Shown here: positions 16,437 to 25,035 of the stretch, piece after piece | Position numbering within the stretch: the first letter of the stretch is position 1 | Layout of the letters: every line of letters starts with the position of its first letter | Origin: Peptococcaceae bacterium UBA5767 | GTDB lineage: Bacteria > Bacillota > TC1 > UBA5767 | Length of the DNA stretch: 64,000 nt | Assembly: GCA_002418765.1 (NCBI GenBank) | Contig: DIET01000017.1 | Span: 14,852 to 78,851, forward strand | Reading direction: 5' to 3' | The notes under the pieces: generated by a model | Database searches by the model: none | Seen by the model: only the letters and a program-made list of their open reading frames with translations | What the model was told of the DNA's origin: nothing | Position numbers and translations under genes: made by a program

Positions 16437-17333
16437 ATGAATATTGAGAGCTTTAGAATTTTTGAATTGGTGGTAGAGGCCAAGAGCATATCGAAAGTTG
16501 CCAATCAGGTACACATGTCTCAGTCGGCACTCAGTCAGATGATTTCCAGGATTGAGGATTCGCTAGGTTATCAGTTGCTCAATAGAAGTAACAAAGGAGT
16601 TGAAGTAACTGAAATGGGCAAGATCGTTGTCAAATATGCGGATAATATTTTGCGAAACTATGAAAAGATGATCCAAGAACTAAAACGTTATGAGAAAAAA
16701 ATGGACACCGTCATGATCAATGGCAATTGGTCGTTGGTCAATTATTCTATACCTTGTATTCTTTATAAGGTTAAGAAACGTCTTCCTGATCACAAATATG
16801 AATTGTTTTCCAGTTCGAATGAAGATACACTTCGGGATATCAGCAATGATATTTGCGATATTGGCTTTATTTCTTGTCATGTACGTGATAAAGCTTTATC
16901 AAGCCATATTATTGGTAAGGAAAAAGTAGTTTTGGTGGCGTCAAAAGATTATGCAATTCCTGATAAGATTACCATTGGAGATTTGCCCAATTATGAATTC
17001 TTAAAACTAAAGAATAGAGAAAGCGTAAACTATTGTTTGCAGAAAGAATTGGATTACAAAGGAGTATCGTATGAAGCACTGAATACGATTTTTGAGGTGG
17101 ATTCTATTTCTTCCGTGAAATCTTCTTTGGAAAATCGTTTTGGCATAGCTTTTTTACCTTACATGGCAGTGAAAAAAGAATTGTATGAAGAAAAGTATAA
17201 GATCGTAGAAATTGATGGACTTGTTTTGGAATATGATATTTATGTGGTGACCAAGCGTATGGAAGAGCTCAATGAGTCTGTAAAGGAAACGCTTGGCCTC
17301 ATTCGTGAAATGGGTAGGGATGGATTTTGCTGA
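16437..17333 (+). CDS. LysR-family transcriptional regulator
   Basis: 298 residues, normal LTTR length. The N-terminal winged helix-turn-helix covers about residues 3-60 (S-I-S-K-V-A-N-Q-V-H-M-S-Q-S-A-L-S-Q-M-I). The rest is a periplasmic-binding-protein-like effector domain. It is divergent from the YeeE-TusA-YeeE genes and convergent with a second TusA gene, so it probably senses a sulfur or selenium metabolite and controls this island. Confidence 0.9.
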   Translation: MNIESFRIFELVVEAKSISKVANQVHMSQSALSQMISRIEDSLGYQLLNRSNKGVEVTEMGKIVVKYADNILRNYEKMIQELKRYEKKMDTVMINGNWSLVNYSIPCILYKVKKRLPDHKYELFSSSNEDTLRDISNDICDIGFISCHVRDKALSSHIIGKEKVVLVASKDYAIPDKITIGDLPNYEFLKLKNRESVNYCLQKELDYKGVSYEALNTIFEVDSISSVKSSLENRFGIAFLPYMAVKKELYEEKYKIVEIDGLVLEYDIYVVTKRMEELNESVKETLGLIREMGRDGFC

Positions 17334-17555
17334 TTAAACTTTTTTTACGGTGATGATAAATATACCGTGATTCATTTCTTCCACGGTATAGGAGATGACT
17401 TTGCGCGTTAAGAATTCATCAATGGATTCCAAGACGCAGTCGTGGTCCGTCATAACTTGAAATGAGTCTCCGGGTTTCAAAGTTTGCAGCATCATTTTAA
17501 TTTTCAAAATGGGTATGGGGCAGAAATCCCCAATACAGTCGATGGTGTCCATCAT
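17334..17555 (-). CDS. Second TusA/SirA-family sulfur carrier protein
   Basis: 73 residues with Cys12-P-I-P in D-C-I-G-D-F-C-P-I-P-I-L-K, plus an extra Cys7. Its stop codon directly abuts the lysR stop with no base between, so no terminator separates the two. GAGG precedes the start. It is distinct from the TusA inside the transporter operon; two carriers may serve different donors or acceptors. Confidence 0.9.
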   Translation of the reverse strand: MMDTIDCIGDFCPIPILKIKMMLQTLKPGDSFQVMTDHDCVLESIDEFLTRKVISYTVEEMNHGIFIITVKKV

Positions 17556-17583
17556 ATACCTCGCAATTTTAGATTGGCGTTGA

Positions 17584-17605
17584 CTAGACCTAGAAATAGG
17601 TCTAG
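17584..17605. promoter_or_regulatory. Perfect hairpin with GAAA loop upstream of tusA
   Basis: CTAGACCTA-GAAA-TAGGTCTAG, a 9-bp stem with a GNRA tetraloop, 28 bases upstream of the second tusA start and about 75 before the aminotransferase gene. It could be an operator for divergent promoters or a 5'-UTR stem. No T-run follows on either strand. Confidence 0.4.
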
Positions 17606-17681
17606 ATTTATTATAACCTAAGTGGCCATAAAGTTGCAGGGTTGTGATGGGGTAATTTATAAGGAAGAAGTGTCGTGAGAA

Positions 17682-18827
17682 ATGATGGATTTTAGTAGAA
17701 TAAGAGCCAGCGAAAAAATGCGTGAACTACTTTGGGAATCGCTCGAAGGAGGCCATTGGCATGGACGTGGTCCTTACACCAAAGAGGTGGAACGGTTGCT
17801 TTCTGAGCGTCTTAATGCTTCTGTTTGGATGACAACATCTTGTACGCATGCTTTGGAATTGGCTTTACGCCTTTGCCATTTGGCCGATGGTGATGAAGTA
17901 ATTCTTCCTTCTTATGCCTTTCCCTCAGTTGCCAATGCAGTTTTGATGGCCAATGGAACGATACGCTATGCTCCGATAGAGCCCGTGACCGGTTGTCTTG
18001 ATGTCGATGCATTGCCTGGCTTGGTTACAGAAAGAACCAAAGCAGTTCTTGTGGTGCATTATGGTGGGCAAAGTCATCAGATTCGCGAATTGGCGACATT
18101 TTGTCGTCAGAATCATCTTTTTTTAATTGAAGATGCAGCGCAAGCATTCGGTTCTACGGTTGACGGAAGAGCCTTAGGAACCTTTGGTGATTTTTCTGCC
18201 ATCAGTTTCCATGGAACAAAAAATGTGGGTTGCGGTGAAGGTGGTGCCTTGGTGATCAGGCAACCTGATTCGCAACAAAGGGAAATGATTGAGAGCTATT
18301 TGGAAAAAGGGACCAACCGTCTTTCTTTTGAACGTCAACAGGTTTCGCACTATGAGTGGACTTCATTAGGTTCTAGTTTGGTTCCAAGTGATCTATTGAT
18401 GGCCCTTTTGTATGGGGGATTGCAAGAATTTGATGAGAACAATGCATTACGTAAAAATATCTATGAACGATATGTTCGGTATTTTCAGGAGAATAGTTTT
18501 TCTGGGTTAGAGAGATTCTCAGGACAAATAGAAAGTGAAACAACGCACAATGCCCATCTTTTTTGGTTGGTATGGAAGGATGCATTTTTGGCCCAGAAGT
18601 TTATTGATTTGATGCGTGAGAGAAATATTCCCTGCTATCCTCATTTTTATCCTTTGCATCTGTCTAAAATGGGGAAAAGATTCAGGCTAGGGCATGAGGA
18701 TTTGTGGTATGAGGAACAAATCAAAGATACCCTGGTACGATTGCCCTTATTTTCATCCATGAGTCAGTCAGAGGTTGATATGGTTTTTGTCGCCTTGGAA
18801 GAAGTTCGTGAGGATTTTTATGGTTAG
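17682..18827 (+). CDS. DegT/DnrJ/EryC1-family sugar aminotransferase (WecE/ArnB-like)
   Basis: 381 residues. PLP lysine is Lys180 in F-H-G-T-K-N-V-G-C-G-E-G-G-A-L, a context typical of nucleotide-sugar 4-ketohexose transaminases. I-E-D-A-A-Q-A-F-G holds the PLP ring and phosphate contacts. It would convert a keto nucleotide sugar to an amino sugar using glutamate. It is the first gene of an overlapping operon and shares 8 bases with the glycosyltransferase. Confidence 0.88.
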   Translation: MMDFSRIRASEKMRELLWESLEGGHWHGRGPYTKEVERLLSERLNASVWMTTSCTHALELALRLCHLADGDEVILPSYAFPSVANAVLMANGTIRYAPIEPVTGCLDVDALPGLVTERTKAVLVVHYGGQSHQIRELATFCRQNHLFLIEDAAQAFGSTVDGRALGTFGDFSAISFHGTKNVGCGEGGALVIRQPDSQQREMIESYLEKGTNRLSFERQQVSHYEWTSLGSSLVPSDLLMALLYGGLQEFDENNALRKNIYERYVRYFQENSFSGLERFSGQIESETTHNAHLFWLVWKDAFLAQKFIDLMRERNIPCYPHFYPLHLSKMGKRFRLGHEDLWYEEQIKDTLVRLPLFSSMSQSEVDMVFVALEEVREDFYG

Positions 18828-19524
18828 CATTGTGATACCCGTATATCAAAGCAAGCATACCTTGCGAAGCGTGGTAGAGGAAGTATTGGCGCAAACGGAG
18901 TCATGGATCGAGGATATAGAGATTATACTGGTGGATGATCATAGTCAGGATGGAACACGTGATTTGGTTCGGGCATTGGTCAAACAGTATGCACCAGTAA
19001 AAGCCATTTATAATGAAACTACATGTGGACAACAGGAAACACTGCTTCGTGGCTTAAATCAAGCTTCAGGCGAATGGCTGGTGACGATGGATGATGATGG
19101 TCAACATCCGGTTTCTATGCTTGATGACTTATTGAACAGTGTTAAGCAAGGATATGATTTGGTGTATTGTGTTTGTTCCAAACCGAAAGAGGAGACCTGG
19201 CGAAGGAGTGGCGCCATGATGCGAGATATGCTTTTCCGTCAGTTGTATCCTTTTTTAGGCGATCTTCGTGTAAGCAGTTATCGCATATTGACAAGGTCTT
19301 TGCATCAATGCGCAACAAAGATACCAAGAAAATTTACTTATTTATCCTGCTTATATCTGCAACATAGACCCAGGGTGGGCAACATACCAATGGATTATCA
19401 AAAAAGATTGCATGGCAAAAGTAATTATCCATCGTTTGCCTTGGCGCTACTCCTTGTCAAAATTGCTTTTTGGTATGGTTTGGCAGCAAAATGGAATGTA
19501 ATAAGGAAGAAGAAGCGGTTATGA
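18820..19524 (+). CDS. Family 2 glycosyltransferase (polyprenyl-phosphate transferase, DPM1/ArnC-like)
   Basis: Start at 18820 (GAGG upstream, M-V-S-I-V-I-P-V-Y); 234 residues. GT-A motifs are I-L-V-D-D-H-S-Q-D-G-T and the metal-binding M-D-D-D-G-Q-H-P. The C-terminus has one hydrophobic stretch rather than ArnC's two full helices. It probably moves the sugar made by the preceding aminotransferase to undecaprenyl phosphate on the cytosolic face. It overlaps both neighbours. Confidence 0.82.
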   Translation: MVSIVIPVYQSKHTLRSVVEEVLAQTESWIEDIEIILVDDHSQDGTRDLVRALVKQYAPVKAIYNETTCGQQETLLRGLNQASGEWLVTMDDDGQHPVSMLDDLLNSVKQGYDLVYCVCSKPKEETWRRSGAMMRDMLFRQLYPFLGDLRVSSYRILTRSLHQCATKIPRKFTYLSCLYLQHRPRVGNIPMDYQKRLHGKSNYPSFALALLLVKIAFWYGLAAKWNVIRKKKRL

Positions 19525-20777
19525 AATTAATGATTCTGGGAGCTGGTTTCAATCAGTGTCATGCCATCAACAAAATTAAAGAAATGGGATATATTGCTGT
19601 GGCAGCGGACAATCGGGAGGATTCTCCAGGCAAAAAATTAGCTGCTATTTCCTGTCTGGCGAGTACATTTTCTTATGAAGAGTCATTGGCTTGTGCAAAG
19701 AAAGAAGCAGTGGATGGTATCTACACGACAGGCACTGATCAACCGGTTTACATTGCCGCCAGAGTGGCCAAAACCCTTCATTTACCCAGCAATTTAGGAG
19801 TAGAGGAGGCCTTACTTGTTACCAATAAACTGCAGATGAAAAGACGTCTTGCCCAATGCAATCTACCCGCAGTATCCTATCAGGTGGTAAATCAAAATAC
19901 GCAGCCGCAGGATTGTGATGTTGCATTTCCTGCTGTTTTGAAACCGGTGGATTCCCAAGGGCAAAGAGGAATTTTCTATTTGGAATCACGGGAACAATTG
20001 CCAACACTGATTGGAGAATCATTACGGTATTCACGACAAAAAGATGCTCTGTTGGAAACGTATTACCATAGTGATGAGATATGTGTCAGCGCCTGGGTGC
20101 ATAAAAGTGAAAGCAAGGTGTTGAGTGTTACAGATCGGGTGCGTTTTTCAGATAAGTCTCATCTTGGCATTTGTCAGGCACATGAATACCCATCTCGACA
20201 TTTATCTGTATTGGAACCTGAGCTAACAAGGCTAACTCAGGAAGTGGCCTGGGGATTTGGCCTGAGAGAAGGACCATTGTATGTGCAGTTTTTGTGGGGG
20301 GAGCAGGGCCTGAAAATCAATGAGCTGGCAGCCAGAATTGGTGGTGCCTATGAAGATGTGTACTTGGAGCGATGTATGAATCTTGATTTGGCCAGCATGC
20401 AGATTGAGGATGCTTTGGGCTTATTACACCATCATCGGGGCTGGAGAGCTTACCAGCGACCTGCTACACTGCATATGAGTGTGGAGTTGTTCTTTGCTCA
20501 ACCCGGAGTTATAAGGACCCACAATGAACTAGCGGAATTGAAGTCCTTGCCTGGTATGGTTGATGTGCAAATCCAGGTTGAGATTGGCGACCGGGTGCAG
20601 GAGTTGCATACAGCGTCCCAGCGTATTGGTTATGCGATTATTCGAGGTAAGTCTAAACAAGAATGGGAACAACGGGTTTCGTTGTTTTATCGAACTCTTT
20701 ATCTGAAGGATGATCTGGGAAAAAATTTGGTTTATCAAAGAGAGGTAAAATCGGTTGAAGGCAATGGTTGCAAATAA
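19521..20777 (+). CDS. ATP-grasp ligase (PurK/CarB/PylC-like)
   Basis: Start at 19521 by ATGA overlap with the preceding gene; 418 residues. N-terminal Rossmann pre-ATP-grasp part M-K-L-M-I-L-G-A-G-F-N-Q. The ATP-grasp core includes V-L-K-P-V-D-S-Q-G-Q-R-G and the metal-site strand L-K-I-N-E-L-A-A-R-I-G-G. Such enzymes join a carboxylate to an amine or thiol through an acyl phosphate. Beside an amino-sugar gene it may acylate the amino group; the substrate is not known. Confidence 0.82.
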   Translation: MKLMILGAGFNQCHAINKIKEMGYIAVAADNREDSPGKKLAAISCLASTFSYEESLACAKKEAVDGIYTTGTDQPVYIAARVAKTLHLPSNLGVEEALLVTNKLQMKRRLAQCNLPAVSYQVVNQNTQPQDCDVAFPAVLKPVDSQGQRGIFYLESREQLPTLIGESLRYSRQKDALLETYYHSDEICVSAWVHKSESKVLSVTDRVRFSDKSHLGICQAHEYPSRHLSVLEPELTRLTQEVAWGFGLREGPLYVQFLWGEQGLKINELAARIGGAYEDVYLERCMNLDLASMQIEDALGLLHHHRGWRAYQRPATLHMSVELFFAQPGVIRTHNELAELKSLPGMVDVQIQVEIGDRVQELHTASQRIGYAIIRGKSKQEWEQRVSLFYRTLYLKDDLGKNLVYQREVKSVEGNGCK

Positions 20778-21693
20778 TAAAATTCTGTGGCTCTGTTTAT
20801 CATTGATGGTCCTTGCAGGAGGATGTACTGTTGGCACGCAATCGCATGATGACAAGGAATTACAGATTGCGGAACAGTTCGGTCTTGCCTATGCGCCACT
20901 GGTTGTTATCAAGGAAAAGTCTATGATGCAAGACCATGGTGTCCAGGTCGAATGGATTCAGCTAAACAATGCAAGTGCGATCAGAGAGGCCATGTTGTCC
21001 TCTCATTTGGACATAGGATTTATGGGGATTCCGCCATATTTGATTGGTAAAGACAATGACATGGGCTGGGAAGTGTTTACTGGACTTACCAAGGCGGAAT
21101 TGGCACTGGTCAGCAACAATGAAGATATCAATGCATTGACTGACATTGAGCGGCAGGATCGAATCATATTGCCTCAACCGGGCAGTATACAGCATATACT
21201 GCTGGCCATGGCTGCTGAAAAGGAGTTTGGTGATGCTCAGTACTTTGATGAGCAATTGCTCAGCATGAGCCATCCGGATGGTTTGCAGGCATTGAAAAAC
21301 AGCAAAGATCCGGTGCTGCTTTTTACAGCCCCTCCTTATGTGGCCATGGCACTTCAAGAACCAAAATTTCAAAAGGTATTGACGGGCGTAGATGCTTTTG
21401 GTGGTCCGTTCACTTTTATAGTAGGTGTAGCCTCAGAAACAGCTTGGCGGGAAAAAAAATCTCAGATCGATATATTCCAAACAGTATTGCGTGAAGCAAT
21501 TCTTTGGATGGAACAGTATCCCGAGGATGCAGCGGATCTTCTTGCTCCCTATTATCAGATAACCCATCAGGAAATGATGAACTATCTTCAGTCCGGGGAA
21601 CTTGTTTATGCGTTGGATGTGCAGGGCATGGAACGGTTTCAAGAATTCATGTTACAGGTTGGTTATATCAAGAAAGAAGAGGCCTTACGATGA
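20755..21693 (+). CDS. ABC transporter substrate-binding lipoprotein (NitT/TauT, NMT1-like)
   Basis: 312 residues from a TTG at 20755, preferred because GAGG lies 8 bases upstream; an ATG at 20764 is the alternative. Lipoprotein signal M-V-L-A-G-G-C, then a type II periplasmic-binding fold typical of taurine, sulfonate, nitrate and thiamine-precursor binders. It overlaps the ATP-grasp gene by 23 bases and the permease by 4. Ligand not readable. Confidence 0.85.
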   Translation: MKAMVANNKILWLCLSLMVLAGGCTVGTQSHDDKELQIAEQFGLAYAPLVVIKEKSMMQDHGVQVEWIQLNNASAIREAMLSSHLDIGFMGIPPYLIGKDNDMGWEVFTGLTKAELALVSNNEDINALTDIERQDRIILPQPGSIQHILLAMAAEKEFGDAQYFDEQLLSMSHPDGLQALKNSKDPVLLFTAPPYVAMALQEPKFQKVLTGVDAFGGPFTFIVGVASETAWREKKSQIDIFQTVLREAILWMEQYPEDAADLLAPYYQITHQEMMNYLQSGELVYALDVQGMERFQEFMLQVGYIKKEEALR

Positions 21694-22457
21694 ATCGCTG
21701 GTTGAAACACATTCTGGTCATCATCTCTTTCATGATGTTGTGGCAACTGGTATTCTGGTGGGGTATCTACCCCACGGCTAGTTTCCCATCCGTATTTCAT
21801 ATTTTCCGAGCTTTGTGGATGGAATTTACTCAAGGGGATTTATCAAGACAATTGCTCATTACATTGTGGACCATCACAAAAGGCGTTGGCGTGGGAGCGC
21901 TTCTGGCCGTGATTTTGGCTTTTGTGTGGAGAAAAAAAGGGATAGTAGGGGATATGATAGCGACGATGGTATCGGTAGCTCATCCTCTGCCCGGCATTGC
22001 ATTGTTACCCCTTTTGATTCTTTGGTTTGGCATTGGGGAACGGGTGATCGTGGTTATGATTGTGCATGCTGTGGTCTGGCCGATGCTCATCAACATCAAG
22101 GCCGGATTAGACAACATGCCAGTGATTTACCATCAGATTGCAGACGTATTTTCCTTGTCAAGCAAGACCAGGATTTTTGAGATTGCATTGCCTAGCAGTC
22201 TTCCATTTATGTTGAGTGGCTTGAAGACTGGATGGGCTAGAGCCTGGAGAGCTATGATTGCCGGAGAGATGGTCTTTGGTGTCATTGGTCAAAGTGGTGG
22301 TCTGGGAACGTATCTATTTCAAAAAAGGGTATTTATGGATACCCCAGGGCTTTTGGCAGGATTGTTGGTGATTATTGCCATGGGAATCTTTGTGGAAGAG
22401 TTCTTTTTCTCTTTTTTGGAAAACAGCACAATCAAACGATGGGGGATGGGTCAATGA
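21690..22457 (+). CDS. ABC transporter permease (NitT/TauT family)
   Basis: 255 residues from an ATGA overlap at 21690. About six membrane segments and a BPD permease loop around A-L-P-S-S-L-P-F-M-L-S-G-L-K-T-G-W-A-R-A-W, the EAA-like contact to the ATPase. It forms the importer with the flanking binding protein and ATPase. Confidence 0.9.
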   Translation: MNRWLKHILVIISFMMLWQLVFWWGIYPTASFPSVFHIFRALWMEFTQGDLSRQLLITLWTITKGVGVGALLAVILAFVWRKKGIVGDMIATMVSVAHPLPGIALLPLLILWFGIGERVIVVMIVHAVVWPMLINIKAGLDNMPVIYHQIADVFSLSSKTRIFEIALPSSLPFMLSGLKTGWARAWRAMIAGEMVFGVIGQSGGLGTYLFQKRVFMDTPGLLAGLLVIIAMGIFVEEFFFSFLENSTIKRWGMGQ

Positions 22458-23137
22458 AAGTATTGATGCAATGGTCATCTTTGTCAATCGGATATGACAA
22501 GAAACCCTTGGTGGAAAATCTTGACTTGATTATCAGAAGCCCGGAAATTTTATGTGTAGTCGGTGAAACAGGCATTGGCAAGTCAACGTTACTTCGTTTT
22601 ATTGCAGGATTACAGGAAAAGGAACGATTATCTGGCACAGTGACTGAAGTAAATCAGATCCGTAAAGCGATGGTATTTCAGGAAACAGATCAGATATTCC
22701 CTTGGAAACGCGTGCTGTCTAATGTGATGATAGGCATGTCCAAAACGACAGAAAATTTGAGCCAGGCGAAAGCCATACTAAGAGAATTGGGCATTGAGGA
22801 TAAAAAGGATGCTTATCCTTATACCTTGTCTGGTGGACAAAAACAGAGGGTAGCCATAGCGAGAGCTTTGATGAGAAAGCCTGATTTGCTTCTTATGGAT
22901 GAGCCTTTTGGCAGCCTGGACGTGCAAAATAGAAAAAAAAATCAAGAGATCCTCCGTCAGCTGTTTTGGCATCATGAGCTCAGCGTGGTGTTTGTTACTC
23001 ATGATTTGCAGGAGGCCATTGATTTGGGAGATCGGATTTTACTCCTTAAGAATCCTGGACATCATCAGTATTATGAAGTAACGGACAAGAATCGTCAGTT
23101 GTTGCTGCCTCAGTTGCTGTCTGAGATGCGGATTTAG
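22454..23137 (+). CDS. ABC transporter ATP-binding protein (NitT/TauT family)
   Basis: 227 residues from ATGA at 22454. Walker A G-E-T-G-I-G-K-S-T, Q-loop V-F-Q-E-T-D, signature L-S-G-G-Q-K-Q, Walker B L-L-L-M-D-E-P-F-G, and the H-loop in F-V-T-H-D-L. Last gene of the operon. Its stop overlaps the stop of the convergent membrane glycosyltransferase by 4 bases. Confidence 0.95.
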   Translation: MKVLMQWSSLSIGYDKKPLVENLDLIIRSPEILCVVGETGIGKSTLLRFIAGLQEKERLSGTVTEVNQIRKAMVFQETDQIFPWKRVLSNVMIGMSKTTENLSQAKAILRELGIEDKKDAYPYTLSGGQKQRVAIARALMRKPDLLLMDEPFGSLDVQNRKKNQEILRQLFWHHELSVVFVTHDLQEAIDLGDRILLLKNPGHHQYYEVTDKNRQLLLPQLLSEMRI

Positions 23138-24759
23138 TAGCTGTCTCTTTTTAGATAAACCTTGACTTGCCAAGGATATCCGTCCAGATAGCGAATGATA
23201 CGCATCCCATAACCAGGAGATTCGAATTGATGCGTCAGCTCGTAGTCTTTCTCTATGATGGTACGCAATGGAGGGATGTAATCCATAGGTCCGTATAAAA
23301 TTGTCCAAGGATCCGGATTTCGGTAGATATAATCCATTTCTTCCAACCAAACAATGGCTTGAATATCATTCTTTTCAAGATATTGTGCCACAGTCATATT
23401 CTCAGGCAAAAATGCCAGATTGCGAATATCCATGAGGGCTTCGTCATCAAAGAAAAAGCCTGCATTCAAATTGCCCAGTGTTTTGGTATGTGGGTTCAAC
23501 ACAGAAGCCAATTCGTTCAAGTAAGAGGGATAGTCATGTTGCGGATGTTCTTTGATGTTGTTGAATAGATTAAAAAATTGAAGAAAAATCAGCAAAGACA
23601 TGAAGCCGGTAAACATCCATTTTTGATAGTGGATGTTTATTTTTTCTATGATCATATCTACTATCAATAGTGTCTGCATGAGTGAAAAAACCATAGGAAA
23701 TAAAATATACTGGGTGTTGTATCGCCCAATCAGAATTAGGCCGGCATGTATTCCCAAAATAAATATCGTGAGCATGATGTTGGCCATTTCTTTGGGGAGA
23801 CTGTGCCAATGGGAGTTCTTTGTTAGCGAATAAATGGATATGATCAGCCCTACTGTTGTACTCATAAACAATAGCGTTAGCAGTATTTTGATGTTGGGCA
23901 AATAATAAGTGGCCCCGATTTGTTGGAAGATTTTTTGATAATACAAAGGGAATTGAAGAATTTTGTCTATCAGGGAGTTCTGAACACCCAGTGTTTGTCC
24001 ATAGGAAAGATAGCCGTTCAAGAAATCTGGGTTGATATAGAGACTACCTAAGAGCAATATTGTAGCGTAGATGGCTACCAAGGATATAAGCAGACATATT
24101 TGTCGCCAGTTGATTTTTTTTATCCAGATAAGATAAAGATAGCCAAGACCAGCTGATATTGCCAGGAGCAGGCTATTGGGATGAATAGTCATGGCAAGAC
24201 CAATCCACAGTGTAATGATAAGTGTATAACGCGTTTGGTTGTTTGTAGTCGGATTGTTTTGATTGGCCAGTCGGAGCAGTGTGAGAAAAACAAGTAGAAA
24301 TAGTGTAAGTAGAACCATCTCTTGTCTGGCGAAGCGCGCTGCCAAAAAGAATATGGTGTGACTCATGAAAGCAAGCATGATCATAGCTTCTTGCAGAGAC
24401 GTTGTTTTTTTGGTGGGTTCCTGCCAAGTTTTGTAGATGGCAAGTATCAGAAAAAGACACAACAATGAGAATGCTAAGGAAAGAAAACGCAATGCGAAAA
24501 GGGAAAAATCACCCAGAAAAATGAAGGGCATCTGTAAAAGATGGAATCCGATTTTGATCAAATGCAGGCTTCTGGGGAATACATCAAAAAAAGGCTCAGT
24601 AACCAATAGTGAACCTTCCTGCATCATGTGACGTGTGAGTCCGCCAATCCATGCTTCATCAGAATGCATGAGAGGGAATTTTGTGAGGGTCAATAGGTTG
24701 ACTATCCCAAAAAGAATCAGCAATATAATGGGGATCAGATGATGCTTTGCTTTCTTCAT
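23134..24759 (-). CDS. Polytopic glycosyltransferase, GT39/ArnT-like (GT-C fold)
   Basis: Start at 24759 (AGAGAGG upstream); 541 residues. After the first membrane helix comes L-M-H-S-D-E-A-W-I-G-G, matching the first-loop acidic motif of lipid-linked-sugar GT-C transferases. About 10 or 11 further hydrophobic segments follow, and a C-terminal external domain of about 130 residues. It would use a polyprenyl-phosphate sugar outside the membrane, fitting the aminotransferase and GT2 genes convergent with it. Confidence 0.8.
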   Translation of the reverse strand: MKKAKHHLIPIILLILFGIVNLLTLTKFPLMHSDEAWIGGLTRHMMQEGSLLVTEPFFDVFPRSLHLIKIGFHLLQMPFIFLGDFSLFALRFLSLAFSLLCLFLILAIYKTWQEPTKKTTSLQEAMIMLAFMSHTIFFLAARFARQEMVLLTLFLLVFLTLLRLANQNNPTTNNQTRYTLIITLWIGLAMTIHPNSLLLAISAGLGYLYLIWIKKINWRQICLLISLVAIYATILLLGSLYINPDFLNGYLSYGQTLGVQNSLIDKILQFPLYYQKIFQQIGATYYLPNIKILLTLLFMSTTVGLIISIYSLTKNSHWHSLPKEMANIMLTIFILGIHAGLILIGRYNTQYILFPMVFSLMQTLLIVDMIIEKINIHYQKWMFTGFMSLLIFLQFFNLFNNIKEHPQHDYPSYLNELASVLNPHTKTLGNLNAGFFFDDEALMDIRNLAFLPENMTVAQYLEKNDIQAIVWLEEMDYIYRNPDPWTILYGPMDYIPPLRTIIEKDYELTHQFESPGYGMRIIRYLDGYPWQVKVYLKRDSY

Positions 24760-24902
24760 GTTGCCTCTCTTTCTTAGATTCATTATAAAGATTGGAGGAA
24801 AGGAAGTAAACTGGAAGAAAAATCGCAGATAAGCAGATAAAAAGAGGATTTGTGACTATTGATTATTTTAATGCAGGTTTTATAAATGTGTTGATAGATG
24901 CT

Positions 24903-24931
24903 TTGTAATTTTGTTCACAAGGTGTTATAGT
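24903..24931 (+). promoter_or_regulatory. Sigma-A promoter of the rhodanese genes, with leader hairpin
   Basis: TTGTAA (24903-24908), a 17-base spacer and TATAGT (24926-24931). The leader then holds a 7-bp hairpin, GAGTGAA (24944-24950) with TTCACTC (24964-24970), before the GGAGG of the first gene. Confidence 0.65.
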
Positions 24932-25035
24932 ACTTTTGAGTCAGAGTGAAGGTGACCAATACTTTCACTCGTGAATCCAATCACATATTAAGACACTTAT
25001 TTTCAATCCCATGAAATGTTTAAGGAGGCCTTAAG

